This document shows, piece by piece, positions 21,950 through 30,160 of a DNA stretch of 30,160 nucleotides. Position 1 is the first letter of the stretch; each line of letters begins with the position of its first letter. The DNA is from Chromera velia (lineage: Eukaryota > Sar > Chromeraceae). The notes below the pieces were generated by a model. It was not told the origin of the DNA. It saw nothing but the letters and a program-made list of their open reading frames with translations, and made no database searches. A program made the translations under genes and the position numbers. The stretch is from contig JAHBMJ010001066.1 of assembly GCA_018398765.1 (NCBI GenBank), positions 5,905-36,064 on the forward strand. The letters are read 5' to 3'.

Positions 21950-22731
21950 GTTCTTCTACCCGTTTTTTCTATGCAGCGCCTTCACTGCCCAGCTCACAAA
22001 TTCTGCCACTCAAGCGACTAACCCCTCCTGGCCCTTACTAATACCGAGAGACGAGAGACGAACGGACTTCCTTCACAAATACCGTCTCTCTCGATCAAAC
22101 AAAAAATGGGAGAACCGACTGCAGCGTGCGCAACTTTGCGCAACTTACAAAGCGCGACATTCTGTCGGGCCACGTATAGTACTGTGCTTGAGCTCTGGAC
22201 ATCTTTCGCAAGTGTCGTCACATGGTCCAGAAGGTCACATCATTCGAACATTCAGTGGAGACGCTTGACGGATTTTGTGATCTGCATGTGGCACGGGCGC
22301 GGCGCGCCGGCGGGGCCCCGATCGTGTGGCCGCGGGTCAGCGCACGCGCCTCCGCACGAGAAACAGATCCATCCTAGCGTACCTATGCATGTCGAACTTC
22401 ACCGGTGTTTTATACCGGGCGGTGAGCTCTATGATGCCTATCGCGCTTTGCCAGCTAACATACAAGAAGCCTATACAAGCAGCCAGGACAACTTTAACTT
22501 ACTTCAACTCCCTATACTAAACCTTACTAGACTCACTAACTAACAAATTAGACTAAGTACTACTGTATGTTTTAATGCTTTTACACCGTTTTACGTTGTT
22601 AGATACTGTTAGACATATGTTTTTGGTAATATAGTTTCATACATATTCGATCACACATTCTAACACTCACCGTTGAAAACATATTTTTTTTTATGTTCAT
22701 ACATGTTCACAACGGCATACTAGATGGCATA
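21950..22731. other. upstream region of the importin gene
   Basis: No gene is seen. About 22285-22370 is strongly GC-rich with several CG dinucleotides (ggcgcgccggcggggcccc), 330-420 bp upstream of the importin ATG. From about 22480 the DNA becomes AT-rich. A plus-strand open frame (22106-22543) has no protein-like character. No TATA box near the importin start is evident. Confidence 0.4.
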
Positions 22732-22886
22732 TACCCCTAAGAAGGCTTCCTATAGTTAATCCGGAGCAGCCGCCAAAGCCCGGGCACCTTCACTACCAAA
22801 GCCCAACCGTGCCGAAGGCGCGGGCCTGCCAAAGCCCGGAGTTTGATTGACAGACCATAGAGTCACAGGAAGGCTTCTTGGGGGTA
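22732..22886. mobile_element. MITE-like element with terminal inverted repeats and 8-bp target duplication
   Basis: The ends TACCCCTAAGAAGGCTTCCT and, on the other strand, TACCCCCAAGAAGCCTTCCT match at 18 of 20 positions. The element is about 155 bp with no coding capacity. It is flanked by identical 8-bp direct repeats ATGGCATA (724-731 and 887-894 of the 22 kb block). Inside, GCCAAAGCCCGG occurs at 22772 and 22828, with a partial copy at 22796. Eight-bp duplications are typical of hAT-type transposases, so a non-autonomous hAT-like element is the best guess. The superfamily is inferred only from the duplication length. Confidence 0.7.
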
Positions 22887-22901
22887 ATGGCATATGAACA
22901 T

Positions 22902-22940
<39 letters not shown>
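22902..22940. repeat. tetranucleotide (ATCA)n microsatellite
   Basis: About ten near-perfect atca units start eight bases after the right target duplication of the MITE-like element. Confidence 0.95.
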
Positions 22941-23559
22941 TATATAGATGTAAAGCGCCTCAAACAAGGTATGTTATAACATATTTTAAGACATATTAGT
23001 AAAAGTATCAAAGCTCATGGGTTGACTCTTTAATTCGTCTTAAAGGCGTAACTATAAAAGCAGTGTATCAGAGTGCATCTGTTAAAACTGTTTTTAACGT
23101 CCCTTTTCTAGATCCGTTTTCTTGTCCCCACTTAAATTTTGTCTCGATTTCCGAACTTTGTATTTTTAAATCTCTCAGACCTCTCATCTTACAATTTTCT
23201 TTCAGACTATGCTGGCTTAGTCTGCCCGTTGATAACACTTGTGCCAGCCTTTTCCCTCGAGACCGGCAATTCTATAAGAGAAGAATGCAGGTGGGGGGTT
23301 CAGGACAGGAAAAGGAACTGGACGTAAGTGCAGAAGGAAGGAAGAAAATCTGAAGAAAACGCAGGAAAATGGGGGGAAAGAGGAGGCAGGAAGGCTTAAG
23401 AAGCCGCAGAAAGACGGACAGGACACAGGTTGCTGTGCATTTTCTTTCGTTTCTTACATAAATAAATGGAGTGGACAGTCAAACAGGAACAGGGTAAGAC
23501 AATGAGGAGTGGAGTGGAGGGTGAAGAGTGGAGAGTGAGAGTCAAAGTGAGAGGGATTC
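22941..23559. other. gene-free stretch
   Basis: AT-rich DNA passes into purine-rich DNA after about 23270. Open frames here (up to 96 codons) have no recognisable motif and no splice context. Confidence 0.4.
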
Positions 23560-23656
<97 letters not shown>

Positions 23657-23845
23657 CGGAGGGAAGAAAGGAAGGAGAAAGAATCACAGAAAAGAAGCCA
23701 GAAAAAAGAAAGACAGGACCAACGGCAGGAAAAAAGGAAGAGGGAAAGCAATCATGCAGGCAGAAGACAGACAGAAAGAAAAGGAGGAAGAAAAAAGATA
23801 GAGCGATAAGGGAGAAGAGAAAGAAAACGAGGAAGAAAAGAACGA

Positions 23846-23877
<32 letters not shown>

Positions 23878-24125
23878 AAAAGGAACAGACAGACAGACAG
23901 ACAGACAGACCTAAAGAAAGAAAGAAAGAAAGAAAGAAAGACAGACAGACAGACAGACAGAAAGACAGAAAGACAGAAAGACAGAAAGACAGAAAGACAG
24001 AAAGAAAGAAAAGAAAGAAAAGAAAGAAAGAAAGAAAGACAGACAGAAAGACAGATAGAAAGAAAGAAAGAAAGACAGACAGACAGAAAGACAGAAAGAC
24101 AAACAGACAGACAGAAACAAAGAAA
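23560..24125. repeat. long simple-repeat block: (GA)n(CA)n(GA)n, then (GAAA)n and (GACA)n
   Basis: The plus strand carries a GT/GA/CA/GA compound microsatellite (23560-23655), then a purine-rich stretch, then alternating gaaa and gaca tetramers (about 23840-24125). The long Phe/Leu/Ser open frames on the minus strand here are by-products of the repeat. The block lies just downstream, in the minus sense, of the orphan exon at 24156-24297, the position of an intron. Confidence 0.9.
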
Positions 24126-24155
24126 GGAGGAAAGCTGTAAAGGAACAAGACTGAC

Positions 24156-24297
24156 CACTGGGAGTCCCTGGCAATGCTGCTCCAGTTCCTCCCCTAGCTA
24201 GAGGAGGCCAGGCAAGGGGGGCAGCAGATGCCTCCTGCATGAGCTTCCGGACACGTCTCCTCATGCAGTCACCCTCTCTCTCATTGACAGCATCCGC
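24156..24297 (-). pseudogene. orphan exon related to exon 2 of the BED-like gene
   Basis: On the minus strand a GGGTGCAG acceptor precedes GCGGATGCTGTCAATGAGAG, identical to positions 26749-26768 of the BED-like gene on the plus strand. The 3' end is also shared: AGGGGAGGA.CTGGAG.AGCA, then AGGGACTCCCAGTG and a GT donor (GTCAGT here, GTCTGT there). The middle has diverged and this copy is longer relative to the shared start, so its frame at the donor differs from the paralogue. It may be a relic, or part of an unrecognised minus-strand gene. No matching exon 1 or 3 was found nearby. Confidence 0.5.
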
Positions 24298-24778
24298 CTG
24301 CACCCGGCCAAGACGAAAAGACCATCTTTTTTCTTTTGGGGCTGGCAGACACAGACGCTACGTGACACAAAGACAGCACACAGATTCCATGACAGAGACA
24401 AGGGGATGCAAAAGTCTCGGATGAGAGAGACAATCATGATCCTGGGGAAGATACCAGGCTAAAGAGGACCCGGGGCAGATCGAGGAAGAAAAAGACTAAG
24501 CAGGGTCAGATCAGCAGAAGGGATGAGGAGACCGGTGGGTGGGTTCAGCTGTGGGCCCGCCATGACCCTAAGTAGTTGCATTGTTGGCCTGCAGATCGAG
24601 CCGTTTTTATCTCTCTGAGGGGGGAGTGCCTCCACTCAGTCTGAACACGTCTAAGGAGTGTGTGAAAAAAGGCGCAGGAACGCAGGTGCAGTGGTGTATA
24701 TGTCCTTGATCAGCCATACTCTGCACATGACATGAATATCAGACCCTCTTCCTTTCGAATGTGAAGATCGGTTGGACT
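24298..24778. other. gene-free stretch
   Basis: Nothing supported. If the orphan exon at 24156-24297 belongs with the P-loop remnant at 24779-25660, this would be an intron between them. Confidence 0.35.
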
Positions 24779-25660
24779 TTAAAGGGCTTCCTTCAAAACG
24801 TAGTTGCTTCTCTTGACCTGACAATTTTCCCCGAGCTCATGCAGAAGGTACGTAGATTGACGCTGCGCACCCGCGTCAGGGATGTTGTCGTGGTGGTTGA
24901 AGTACGGGCCGACAAGCTCTTTATCGGGCAGCATCTCATAGCATTCGAAGCGGTAGAATCCCTCGAGATCCTTTCCAGCCTCCACTCGGAGACATGCAGA
25001 CGACCAGCGGTTTAATTCTGGATCCGACAGAGGAGTGCATGCATGAGAGTTCCAGTAGCACCCAGAGCCTGCATGCATGTCACCATGGGAGAGGACCATG
25101 CTGAATGCCGCGTTACTAGACCAGGAGAACAACCATCTTCAGACACTCCTCCAGAGTCTACCTCATGATCCCAATCATGTCGACGAAACGTCCGTCTCAT
25201 GTGGTGTCGTTGGAGCCAGGAGACCGTCAGTTCATGCTTTGGCGCTCTACACAGACAGAGAGGAAGCTAGGTGCATGGTCTTCCCTGTGCCTTTGGGGCC
25301 CGTCAGCATGAGGTTATTATATATGCAGTCTGACGGATGGGGAGGTCCAGGTCGTTGACCATCTTTACCATGTACTGGTTCCCTTCCCTTCACGGCTGCA
25401 TCCAGTGGTTTCTGAAGGTTCGTCACTGCATGAGCTCTTTAAGTCACTTGTCGAGCTCCTCCAACTGGATTTAAAATCACTCATCGTCTTTTCGAAATAA
25501 TCTCTGAAGGCGTCCACGGCCCCACCATGTCGGGACTTGCAAGAAAGAGTTCTGAAATTCAGAGAGTGGTAAAGTCGTTTCAATCCGGCGCTTCTTGCTG
25601 GTAGGCCTCTCCGCGTCCAGGATTAAGCTCCAAAGCAAGCTTAATTGGTGACATGCATGG
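24779..25660 (-). pseudogene. broken P-loop ATPase-like gene remnant
   Basis: The minus strand encodes NNLMLTGPKGTGKTMHLA, with a perfect Walker A motif GPKGTGKT at 25277-25300, as in AAA+/STAND-type ATPases. Upstream, peptide-like pieces lie in different frames (AFRDYFEKTMSDF, LQKPLDAAVKGRE, MVKMVNDLDLPIRQ), with stops and frame changes between them. The Walker frame stops six codons after HLA. Further down, VDMIGIM and TLEECLKMVVLL flank an in-frame stop, and an open 3' piece (FYRFECYEMLPDKELVGPYF) ends at 24779. I see no Walker B or arginine finger. Broken frames and no clean splice sites favour a pseudogene. An intron-rich gene with small exons is possible but less likely. Confidence 0.5.
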
Positions 25661-26170
25661 TGTGATTGAGGGACGCGGCGCTCCTTTCGAGTCAAGAAGG
25701 CAACGCCCCGAGGTTTCGTGAGGAGAGGAGAAGTCCATATGCGAGTTATTAATAAAGTCCCTCCTGGCTGGTCTCTGGCTGTCAAGACCTCCTCTGAGAA
25801 CTGAACTCGAATGCCCGTCTACATACGTCGAAGTGCGTTCGGCGTCTCTCTTGAGCTAGATCGGCATGCACATGGGCGCCCCGACCCGCGCGATTATTCG
25901 GCTTTCTCACCCTCCGAGCCATGCGTGCATGCAGTCAAACCTAAACCCATCAAAGAGCTAGGAGTGCATGCTTTTTCAAACCCTTCGACCGGAATTATGC
26001 AGACTTGGGACGTGCTCTCCCGCAAGACAAAAGCAAAGGGACTATATGTATTGGCAAACAGGGCCAGTGAACAAGTAGCTTGAAGCCAAGAAGGTGAAAG
26101 CGCTGTTAGTTTCCGTTGTTGCTGCGTTTTAATAACTGTTGCACTGGCTCGAAGTGTTCTGATCTTTTCC
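25661..26170. other. region upstream of the BED-like gene
   Basis: A 90-codon plus-strand open frame (25811-26083) has no recognisable motif and no obvious splice link. Otherwise nothing is seen apart from the promoter-like element at its right end. Confidence 0.35.
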
Positions 26171-26178
26171 TATATAGG
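26171..26178 (+). promoter_or_regulatory. possible TATA element
   Basis: tatatagg lies 62 bp upstream of the chosen ATG of the BED-like gene, which would leave a 5' UTR of about 30 bases. It is based on position and sequence only. Confidence 0.3.
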
Positions 26179-26232
26179 TTTTACTTCAGCTTCCTGCGTG
26201 CATTGTCTCTGGCTTCACAATCGTCAATAATC

Positions 26233-26981
26233 ATGGACCATTCCGACCCGAACAGGGGATTGGTACACTGTCCCCACCCCGCGTTGAGGTTCAAGTACTT
26301 CGTGCGGTTCGAGAAGGGAAGCGAACAGTCAAAGTATCTCGAGTGTCGGGCGTGTGGAGGAGAACAGGGGATCTACTACAGGACGAAAGACCACAGGAAG
26401 TCAGACCCCAATCTGTGGCTGAACGTGCATCTGTTCGCGTGTCGAAACATCGATCGACAGACGGTCAGTCTCTGAGGCCTTTTCCCCTCCTTCATTGGCT
26501 GTGTGTGTGCATGCATGCTTGCGTCCCTCTCTCTTGTATATACAACTGAAACAGCGGGACAGGGCGATGAGTAAATATCACAATATACTAAAGGAATCGC
26601 ACCACGTATGGACTTGCTTTCTTCGAAGACTGCCTGTGTGCAGGAACAGTTCCAGGCGATCAAGAAGTATGTGCAGACCCCCGCAAAGAGAAACAGAGGG
26701 ACGCAGAGGTTTGAAGATGCTGTCAGTGGAAACCGGCAGACCCTGCAGGCGGATGCTGTCAATGAGAGAGCGATCGAGGAGAGGTCTCTGGAACTTCACG
26801 AGGATGATGCTGACGTCAATGCTTTGATTCCTCCAGGGGAGGACCTGGAGGAGCAGGGACTCCCAGTGGTCTGTTTCTTTTTTCCTTCTTTTATTCGACT
26901 TCTTGTTGTCTTCCAGGTTCTTCTCTCTCCTCCNCTATCTATCTATCTCCCCTCCCCCCTCCCTCTCTCTCGCTCTCTCTT

Positions 26982-27054
<73 letters not shown>

Positions 27055-27787
27055 TGTGTGAGAGAGAGAGAGAGAGTGTTTCACAGGGTGTGTGGGTTTC
27101 TGCCGATCTCTCCGTTTGCGTGGCTCCCACGCCCTGCTCTCTCCATTTCTCTATCCTTCTCTCTAACTCCCTCACATAATCCTTCGAAACACAACATGGC
27201 GTCCATCCCTCCTTTCTGCCCCCCCTTCGACTTTTGCTGTCTCTCTCTCTCTCTGCCGACGTTTCACGCTTCGACTTGCCCCTCTTTATGTGAAGCTAGA
27301 TCTAGAGATTCTTCTCCCACTCTCTCCATCCCTTCCTGCGTCGATGCAGGACACCAACTTGCAGATGTCTGATAAGTGGACACAGGCCTTGGAACAGGGA
27401 GTACAGCCAACCGGCGAGGTCGTTGCTCCACAGGCAGATCGGGAGTCTTTCGACGCGAACCCGGAAACGGACTGGCACAAGGATGGACAGAACGGTCCCC
27501 TGCATCCCTCCATAACTGACTCAGAGGAGGAGGGCAAGGCCAGACCGGTGGACTTCAAGACGAATCCTGAAGGGGATCTAGACCTAAAGGTTCCAGACGT
27601 TGAGGCTGCCATGGTGGAAACCAGTACCGAATTCGGAGGTGCAGAGGGAGTCAGTGTTCCTGCTGCTGATTTGGAAGGGCAGTGCTATCTGGACGGATAC
27701 GGCCCGGCATCCAGGACGAACAGAAGTTCCGGCTTTTCTCACGCACTGCGCGCACATCCATACTCAGGAATCAGAAGATCAATGTGA
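26233..27787 (+). CDS. BED-like zinc-finger protein with acidic C-terminal region (297 residues)
   Basis: Three exons: 26233-26463, 26644-26868 and 27350-27787 (stop TGA). All join in phase 0. Introns are GTCAGT...GTGCAG and GTCTGT...GATGCAG. Residues 22-26 (YFVRF), C38-x2-C41 and H66-x3-C70 resemble the BED zinc finger (aromatic start, C-x2-C, then H-x3-5-C/H), a DNA-binding fold common in transposase-derived and chromatin proteins. The gap between C41 and H66 is within the usual range. Exon 2 encodes a basic then acidic helical stretch (EQFQAIKKYVQTPAKRNR, later EERSLELHEDDADV). Exon 3 is acidic and low-complexity (SEEEGKARPVDFK) without a known domain. The ATG is the first after a possible TATA element. 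A run of open codons upstream of the ATG makes a longer N-terminus possible. An alternative exon 2 start at about 26555 would need a second, 38-bp intron. A related exon lies inverted at 24156-24297. Function is inferred from the finger motif only. Confidence 0.6.
26936..27080. repeat. compound microsatellite (CT)n(GT)n(GA)n in intron 2 of the BED-like gene
   Basis: A pyrimidine tract with CTAT and CTCT units passes into about 17 GT units and then GA units. An N at 26934 lies at its left border and marks unresolved sequence. It is entirely intronic, and on the sense strand CT precedes GT. Confidence 0.9.
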
Positions 27788-28136
27788 AGAAAGTTTGAGA
27801 AAAATAGTTTCTTTTTCCTGAAATCAAAATGCCAGTAGATATACTGTTGGTCTACGTCGGACAAACTGTACGTGTGCATTGAAAAAATCTTGGAGGCTAG
27901 CTTGGAGGCTTGTGAAGTAGCTAAAACTGTGGTGGCTTCTGATAAACAATTAAGTCAAATCGGCATGCCCGCTTAGAATGCAAAACATGAATTACAATCA
28001 TGACCATCGCATGAGTGGCAGTTAATTGGCTATAATTGACTAGCAGAACGGAGCTCATGGTATTGAAGTTCTGTGACTTCTATCATGATGCATAGTCAGT
28101 ACTTTCCTACAGCTTTCCTCCTAGGCGTATCACAGA

Positions 28137-28351
28137 GAAAAAAAATAATAATTTAAGCCCGTCCTCGCTTAGTTTTTTTTTTTTTTTTGCCTGACGATGT
28201 TAGGTGACAACACTGACAAACAACCGTTGTTCAAGCGTGGCATAAGTGTTGTTTTGATGTTGCACAAGTGTTGTTTAGGTGTTGTACAAAATAATAATAA
28301 TAATAATAATAATTTAAGGCAATTCTGGTTTATTTATTTTTTTTTTTTTTA
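28137..28351. repeat. duplicated (AAT)n-ATTTAAG-poly(T) cassette
   Basis: An aataataatttaag run, a 20-30 nt GC-richer stretch and a poly-T of 12 or more bases occur at 28137-28188. The same arrangement recurs at about 28288-28351 with a longer AAT run. It may be a local duplication, or two A/T-tailed retroposed ends. Confidence 0.55.
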
Positions 28352-28743
28352 CTGTGATACACCCAGCTTTCCTCATAGAAGTCTACAGACTGATTCCAGA
28401 CTGAAAACTAAACTGAAAAACATGAATTGCACGCATATGTATATCAGACTGAACAGCATGCATAGATGCGTGTACGCTGAGAGAGTACTATAGTAACTAT
28501 ACGCTCGGCATACGCGTGAACCTTAAGCTTGCCTGACATTGAGTTTACCTTTAATCGATCAACCGTTTGTCTTGAGATGCCTCCGTTTGAAGCCTGTTTG
28601 AGCTCTGCCGGGTCGATCGGTGGGCCGCAGCATCGTCAGTGAGAGTTGATTGATTGCAGTCTTTCGCATGTGATTGATAGTAATTGATTGATTATCACGT
28701 AAACAGTTTGCGACACAGGTCTTTTTGGCCTGTGCGGGCTGGC

Positions 28744-28777
28744 CAGGAAGGTCTGACGCATATGTGCGCTTTTCCTG
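28744..28777. repeat. short inverted repeat (possible hairpin)
   Basis: ccaggaa near 28744 and ttcctgg near 28770 can pair, with a GC-containing loop that holds a smaller palindrome (gcatatgtgc). There is no T-run after it, and no RNA family is recognised. Confidence 0.35.
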
Positions 28778-28828
28778 GACGCCGCACGCCAAGCGCTCGG
28801 CATTAGGGCAGAAGGCCAATCCTCCAGA

Positions 28829-28853
28829 CATTAATCCTATCCTATCCTATCCT
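28829..28853. repeat. pentanucleotide (TCCTA)n
   Basis: Four near-perfect tcctа-type units (aatcctatcctatcctatcc) end at about 28851. Confidence 0.85.
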
Positions 28854-28980
28854 TACTTCACAATATAACGATGATGCTTGATACTTAATATTTAAAACGA
28901 GACTTTGCGGATTAGAAGGCTTGGACAAGAAATCATTAAGTTGTGACATTAACCTGTACGCAAGACCAAGGAAGAAAAAC

Positions 28981-29014
28981 TTCTTCTTCTTCTTCTTTTT
29001 CTTCTTCTTCTTCT

Positions 29015-29069
<55 letters not shown>

Positions 29070-29107
29070 CTTCTTCTTCTTCTTCTTCTTCTTCTTCTTC
29101 TTCTTCT

Positions 29108-29139
<32 letters not shown>

Positions 29140-29165
29140 GTTTTCCTCTTCTTCCTTTTCTTTTT
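28981..29165. repeat. polypyrimidine mirror tract (TTC)n-T53-(CTT)n
   Basis: About 36 bp of TTC repeats, an uninterrupted run of about 53 T (29017-29069), then about 95 bp of CTT repeats degrading into ctcttcg. The two TTC arms are mirror-symmetric around the T run, a form able to make triplex (H-) DNA. The long Phe/Ser or Lys/Glu/Arg open frames across it are artefacts of the repeat. It abuts the 5' side of the retrotransposon endonuclease. Confidence 0.95.
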
Positions 29166-29223
29166 TGTCCTCCCCCGTGACGAACAGGAAGAGCAAACAA
29201 AACAAGAAAGACAAAGGAGTAGA

Positions 29224-30160
29224 GATGTGGGCTCTGAATGTAAGGGGAAGAACGGAGAATTTGGTACAAAGCCCACTTTAAATTTCGTAGAAGAAACGAA
29301 AGGAGCCGACATCCTCTTTATGAATGAAACTAGAACAGAGAGGACAGTGTACAGTGTGAATGGAAGAAGACTGCAAGGAACGAATTTCCCGTTGGTAAAG
29401 GAGGGAAGAGAAGTGACGACGACAGGGGGGATGATGGTATTGATGAGCAGAAAGGCAAGAGAGCTAGGCTTTACGACAGAAAGAGTAACGGAGATAGCGG
29501 TATTTGCAGAAGCACCAGGCTTCCCGCTCTTCGTTGGCTTGTATGACCCCCATGAAGAGTCGAACTACGTAGATGAGACACACCTCAACAATTTGGCAGA
29601 GAGAATCGAAGAGAAAAGAGCAGAGAGAGAAAGAAAAGGAGAGAGCAGATTCTCAGAGGTCTGCGTGATGGGGAACTTCAATGCCCGCACCGGAAAGAAA
29701 ACTCCTCTGATAGTCTAGACAGGGAAGGGAGGGGGAGAAGGGGAAGAGTGGGCATAAACAGGCGGGAGAGAGGAAGTTTTCAGACCGGAGAGGGAGTCTG
29801 AAGACGAGACGGAGAACACGAAGGGAAGGGCTCTTATTCGTTTTTGTGAGATGGTGGGCATTGTTCCTCTGAATGGACTGAGGCGGTGTGCGGTCGAAGA
29901 GGGGGGGGAGAAGGTAGCTTTTAACTTTGATGGATCGTTTACCTTCGACAGGGGGGGAGACAGAGGGAGGTCCCTGATCGACTATGCATGCATGTCTCCT
30001 GTGTCTCTGCCATCTGTTCTTCTTTTTTCTGTATTTTGTGTGTGCTCAGCTCGGTCAGACCATTCAGCTCTTAGATTAGTCCTGAGGGAGGAAGAAAGAG
30101 AGAATGAGGAAACGAGGAAGAGAACGAAGCCAACCAAGAACAGAACAAAAAGAAAAGAAG
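29224..30160 (+). mobile_element. degenerate non-LTR retrotransposon (LINE), endonuclease domain, continues past the window
   Basis: The plus strand encodes an APE-type endonuclease/exonuclease/phosphatase domain, which nicks target DNA for target-primed reverse transcription. Family landmarks in order are MWALNVRGR (Asn motif), GADILFMNETRTER (catalytic Glu), GGMMVLMSRKARE, VCVMGNFNARTG, FCEMVGIVPLNGL, SLIDYACMSP and ARSDHSALRLVLR (SDH). The first motif lies in a different frame from the rest (shift at about 29265-29285). Two in-frame stops break the main frame (TAG 29716-29718, TAA 29755-29757). The usual GDFNA is GNFNA (AAC at 29674-29676), losing a metal-binding Asp. Any reverse transcriptase would lie beyond 30160. 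This copy looks dead. Confidence 0.8.

Larger units (their letters stand above)
27788..28980. other. gene-free stretch between the BED-like gene and the retrotransposon fragment
   Basis: It holds AT-rich DNA, two similar AAT/poly-T cassettes, a short inverted repeat and a TCCTA repeat, listed separately. Open frames are short and without motifs. The first 100-200 bp probably include the 3' UTR of the BED-like gene. A short internal duplication (ttggaggct at 27890 and 27902) is present. Confidence 0.4.

Noticed and set aside
22106-22543. Plus-strand 145-codon frame divergent to the importin gene
   Set aside because: No motif, no splice context, and the composition changes abruptly along its length.
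23454-24158. Minus-strand 234-codon open frame rich in Phe, Leu, Ser and Cys
   Set aside because: It is the translation of (CTTT)n/(CTGT)n simple repeats. All frames stay open because the repeat contains no stop.
28842-29312. Lys/Glu/Arg-rich or poly-Phe open frames on both strands
   Set aside because: They come from the TTC/T repeat tract and have no protein-like sequence outside it.
1-30160. tRNA or rRNA genes
   Set aside because: I looked for T-loop (GTTCRANYC) words with pairing arms and found none that fold into a cloverleaf. No rRNA-like blocks were recognised.

Overview
The window looks like nuclear DNA from an intron-dense protist genome. It has no bacterial-style operons. The one large gene is cut into about 24 exons with small introns. 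Simple repeats are abundant and there are decayed retrotransposon pieces. Splice junctions are mostly (Y)TGCAG acceptors with GTNNG donors. This fits a photosynthetic alveolate such as a chromerid (Chromera-like), but that placement is inference from style and I cannot confirm it.

Layout. Positions 1-10.5 kb hold no gene I can support. Between 2.46 and 8.11 kb lies a family of degenerate tandem segmental repeats (blocks b-c-d, about 1.3 kb per unit, with an extra block a). Some blocks carry an exon-like piece on the minus strand, and one unit is interrupted by about 1.6 kb of unrelated DNA. Positions 10.7-21.95 kb (minus strand) hold one gene for an importin-beta family nuclear transport receptor, closest in look to transportin-3/importin-13/Mtr10. 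I could chain its exons with consistent splice phases from ATG to stop, giving about 1205 residues. One of its introns opens with a 300-bp array of back-to-back 5' splice-site consensus sequences.

The importin start faces a short GC-rich stretch (about 22.28-22.37 kb). This is followed by AT-rich DNA carrying a 155-bp terminal-inverted-repeat element with an 8-bp target-site duplication. Positions 23.5-24.1 kb are long purine/pyrimidine simple repeats. Positions 24.16-25.66 kb (minus) contain an orphan exon and a broken P-loop ATPase-like gene. Positions 26.23-27.79 kb (plus) contain a three-exon gene for a 297-residue protein with a BED-like zinc-finger motif and an acidic tail. The orphan exon at 24.16-24.30 kb resembles exon 2 of that gene in inverted orientation. 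The right end (29.2-30.16 kb, plus) is the endonuclease domain of a non-LTR retrotransposon, broken by a frameshift, two stops and a changed catalytic residue. It sits behind a 185-bp polypyrimidine tract.

The two supported genes have no evident joint pathway: one is a housekeeping karyopherin, the other a lineage-specific putative DNA-binding protein. The most unusual signals are in splicing architecture: the donor array, frequent C at donor position +3, microexons, and compound (CT)n(GT)n repeats always in the same sense orientation.
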